From: Sphingomonas sp. IC-56
GTDB taxonomy: Bacteria > Pseudomonadota > Alphaproteobacteria > Sphingomonadales > Sphingomonadaceae
Reading direction: 5' to 3'
Assembly (NCBI RefSeq): GCF_021043375.1
Contig: NZ_JAJNDV010000006.1
Location: 62,001-126,000 of the forward strand
DNA length: 64,000 bases
Shown in pieces: positions 62,454 to 64,000 of the stretch (position 1 is its first letter; each line of letters begins with the position of its first letter). Under the pieces are notes generated by a model. It ran no database searches and had not been told where the DNA came from. It worked only from the letters and a program-made list of their open reading frames with translations. Position numbers and translations under genes: made by a program.

Positions 62454-63520
62454 CCAGCATGAAGGGCCCGGGGATCTTCCTCGCCCAGTTTCTGGGCGAT
62501 GCCGCCCCGTTCGACACGCTCGACAATCTGGCCGAATGGGCGGCGGGCCTGGGCTTTGTCGGCGTGCAGATCCCGTGCGACACCCGGCTGATCGACGTGA
62601 AGCTGGCGGCGGAGAGCAAGGATTATTGCGACGATCTGCGCGGGCGGCTGGCCAAGTTCGGCATCGAGCCTACCGAGCTGTCGACGCACCTACAGGGGCA
62701 GCTGGTCGCGGTGCACCCCGCCTATGACACGCTGTTCGACGGGTTCGCGCCCGCCGAATTGCACGGCAAGCCGGCCGAGCGCCAGGCCTGGGCCGTCGAG
62801 CAGGTGAAGCTCGCGGCCAGGGCCAGCGCCAATCTCGGCCTGTCGGCGCATGCCACCTTCTCGGGCGCGCTCGCCTGGCCCTATGTCTATCCCTGGCCGC
62901 AGCGGCCCGCCGGCCTGGTGGAAGAGGCCTTTGCGGAGCTGGCGCGGCGCTGGACGCCGATCCTGGACGTGTTCGACGACGTCGGCGTCGATTGCGCGTT
63001 CGAGATCCATGCAGGCGAGGATCTGCACGACGGCGCATCATGGGAGCGCTTCCTGGCGGCGGTGGACAACCATCCCCGCGCGCGCATCCTGTTCGATCCG
63101 TCGCATTACGTGCTGCAACAGCTCGACTATCTCGACTTTATCGACCGCTATCACGACCGGATCTCCTGCTTCCACGTCAAGGATGCCGAGTTCAACCCGA
63201 CCGGGCGCTCGGGGGTCTATGGCGGCTATGAAAGCTGGGTGAACCGCGCCGGCCGCTTCCGCTCGACGGGGGATGGTCAGGTCGATTTCGGCGCGATTTT
63301 CAGCAAGATGGCGCAATATGGCTATGATGGCTGGGCCGTGCTCGAATGGGAATGCGCGCTGAAGCGGGCCGAGGATGGCGCGCGCGAGGGTGCGCCCTTT
63401 ATCGAGCACCACATGATCCGCGTGACCGAGCGCGCTTTTGACGATTTCGCCGCCAGCGGCGTCGACAAGGGCGCGATCCGCAAGTTGCTCGGGCTTTCTG
63501 TGGAGGCTGGCGAGGCATGA
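62450..63520 (+). CDS. Xylose-isomerase-like TIM-barrel (sugar isomerase/epimerase family)
   Basis: The 356-residue protein has an AP-endonuclease-2-type TIM barrel. Metal-ligand candidates: CAFEIHAGEDLHDG near 183, ILFDPSHYVLQQLDYL near 213, DRISCFHVKDAEF near 235 and AVLEWECALKRAEDG near 293, a Glu/His/Asp/Glu set as in the family. Members isomerise or epimerise sugars or take part in 3-keto-sugar elimination. It overlaps the transporter gene (ATGA) and the downstream dehydrogenase gene (ATGA at 63517-63520), so the three are one operon. Confidence 0.85.
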   Translation: MTSMKGPGIFLAQFLGDAAPFDTLDNLAEWAAGLGFVGVQIPCDTRLIDVKLAAESKDYCDDLRGRLAKFGIEPTELSTHLQGQLVAVHPAYDTLFDGFAPAELHGKPAERQAWAVEQVKLAARASANLGLSAHATFSGALAWPYVYPWPQRPAGLVEEAFAELARRWTPILDVFDDVGVDCAFEIHAGEDLHDGASWERFLAAVDNHPRARILFDPSHYVLQQLDYLDFIDRYHDRISCFHVKDAEFNPTGRSGVYGGYESWVNRAGRFRSTGDGQVDFGAIFSKMAQYGYDGWAVLEWECALKRAEDGAREGAPFIEHHMIRVTERAFDDFAASGVDKGAIRKLLGLSVEAGEA

Positions 63521-64000
63521 GCCGCCAACCGCTTCGTCTGGGCATGATCGGCGGCGGCGAAGGTGCGTTCATCGGCGCCGTGCACCGCATGGCCGCCGCG
63601 CTCGACGGCGAGTGGCGCCTGACCGCCGGCGCGTTCAGCACCGACATTGGCCGCAACGGGCGCACCGGCGAACAACTGGGGCTGGACCCGCAACGCGTCT
63701 ATGGCAGCGTCGACAAGATGCTGGCCGCGGAAGCCGCCCTCCCCGCCGCGGCGCGCATTGATGCCGTCGCGATCGTGACGCCCAACCACCTGCACGCATC
63801 GATGGCGATCGCCGCCCTGCGCGCCGGTTTCCATGTGTTCTGCGAAAAGCCGATGGCGATGAGCGTCGCCGAGGCAGAGGCAATTGCCGAGGCGGCACAG
63901 GCCAGCGGCCGCCGCTTCGCCCTGGCCTTCACCTACAGCGGCTACCCCCTGGTTGAGGAAGCACGCGCCCGCGTCGCCCGCGGCGATTTCGGCGCGGTCC
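63517..64000 (+). CDS. Gfo/Idh/MocA-type NAD(P)-dependent sugar oxidoreductase, cut by the window end
   Basis: The first 161 residues are present; the rest lies beyond the window. It has the Rossmann start RLGMIGGGEGAFIGAVHRMA near 7-26, followed by VAIVTPNHLHASMAIAALRAGFHVFCEKPMAMS near 84-116, where EKP carries the catalytic Lys of the family, and AFTYSGYPLVEEARA near 140. The family oxidises or reduces sugar hydroxyls or keto groups, including C3 of glycosides. ATG 63517 overlaps the TIM-barrel gene's stop. It fits the DUF1080 gene nearby. Confidence 0.87.
   Translation, partial: MSRQPLRLGMIGGGEGAFIGAVHRMAAALDGEWRLTAGAFSTDIGRNGRTGEQLGLDPQRVYGSVDKMLAAEAALPAAARIDAVAIVTPNHLHASMAIAALRAGFHVFCEKPMAMSVAEAEAIAEAAQASGRRFALAFTYSGYPLVEEARARVARGDFGAV

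Noticed and set aside
1..64000. tRNA, rRNA, CRISPR arrays, insertion sequences, phage genes.
   Set aside because: No T-loop/anticodon-like patterns, spaced direct repeats, transposase or integrase motifs were seen. Reading by eye could miss a single tRNA.

Overview
The window is 64 kb of GC-rich, densely packed bacterial chromosome. Genes often overlap by ATGA or GTGA, and there are no insertion sequences, phage genes or RNA genes that I can see. The content points to an alphaproteobacterium of the sphingomonad type. The evidence is a RegB/RegA-type redox pair beside a cyo quinol oxidase, a caa3-type oxidase with fused subunits I and III, a treZ-malQ-treY trehalose operon, a periplasmic PaoABC aldehyde oxidase, a Wzx/Wzy polysaccharide locus, and promoters of the alphaproteobacterial EcfG stress type. 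Species assignment is inference.

Layout. 1-4.4 kb: end of treZ, then malQ and treY (trehalose from glucan). 4.5-7.6 kb: a short Mfd-like helicase. 7.7-11.5 kb: paoABC. 11.6-14.7 kb: a large exported protein of unknown function and two small unknown genes. 14.7-20.9 kb: a caa3-type cytochrome oxidase island (coxB with a fused cytochrome c, coxA/C fusion, a lipoprotein cytochrome c, a diheme cytochrome, cytochrome b561, CtaG). 21-22.1 kb: a spore-photoproduct-lyase-like radical SAM protein. 22.1-28.8 kb: a leftward cyoABCD-SURF1-regB-regA operon, with a divergent MFS transporter at 28.9-30.2 kb. 30.4-32.4 kb: a small unknown gene and an M28 peptidase. 32.4-48.9 kb: an exopolysaccharide locus with glycosyltransferases, a priming sugar transferase, Wzx, Wzy, Wza and Wzz proteins, a deacetylase, four GNAT/FemAB-like acyltransferases and a JmjC-like cupin protein. 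48.9-50.9 kb: small genes and an amidohydrolase. 51-58.3 kb: a leftward mannan/N-glycan operon (GH92, GH125, GH92, GH43). 58.3-59.1 kb: a non-coding or decayed stretch. 59.1-64 kb: a DUF1080 protein, a LacI regulator, and a rightward transporter, TIM-barrel isomerase and Gfo/Idh/MocA dehydrogenase cluster that runs off the end.

How it fits together. The oxidase genes form two terminal branches: a quinol oxidase under RegBA and a cytochrome c branch. GGAAC-N16/17-(C/G)GTT elements stand before the Mfd-like helicase, the caa3 operon, the ctaG-b561 operon and a tiny basic protein. This suggests that EcfG general-stress control joins otherwise unrelated genes. The polysaccharide locus encodes most of a Wzy-type export line, but its chain-length protein carries what looks like a dead kinase domain. 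The right-hand 13 kb reads as sugar-scavenging: mannosidases trim mannose-rich glycans, and the DUF1080/TIM-barrel/dehydrogenase set looks like a 3-keto-glycoside route controlled by the LacI protein. A large inverted repeat occurs twice, each time between converging genes.
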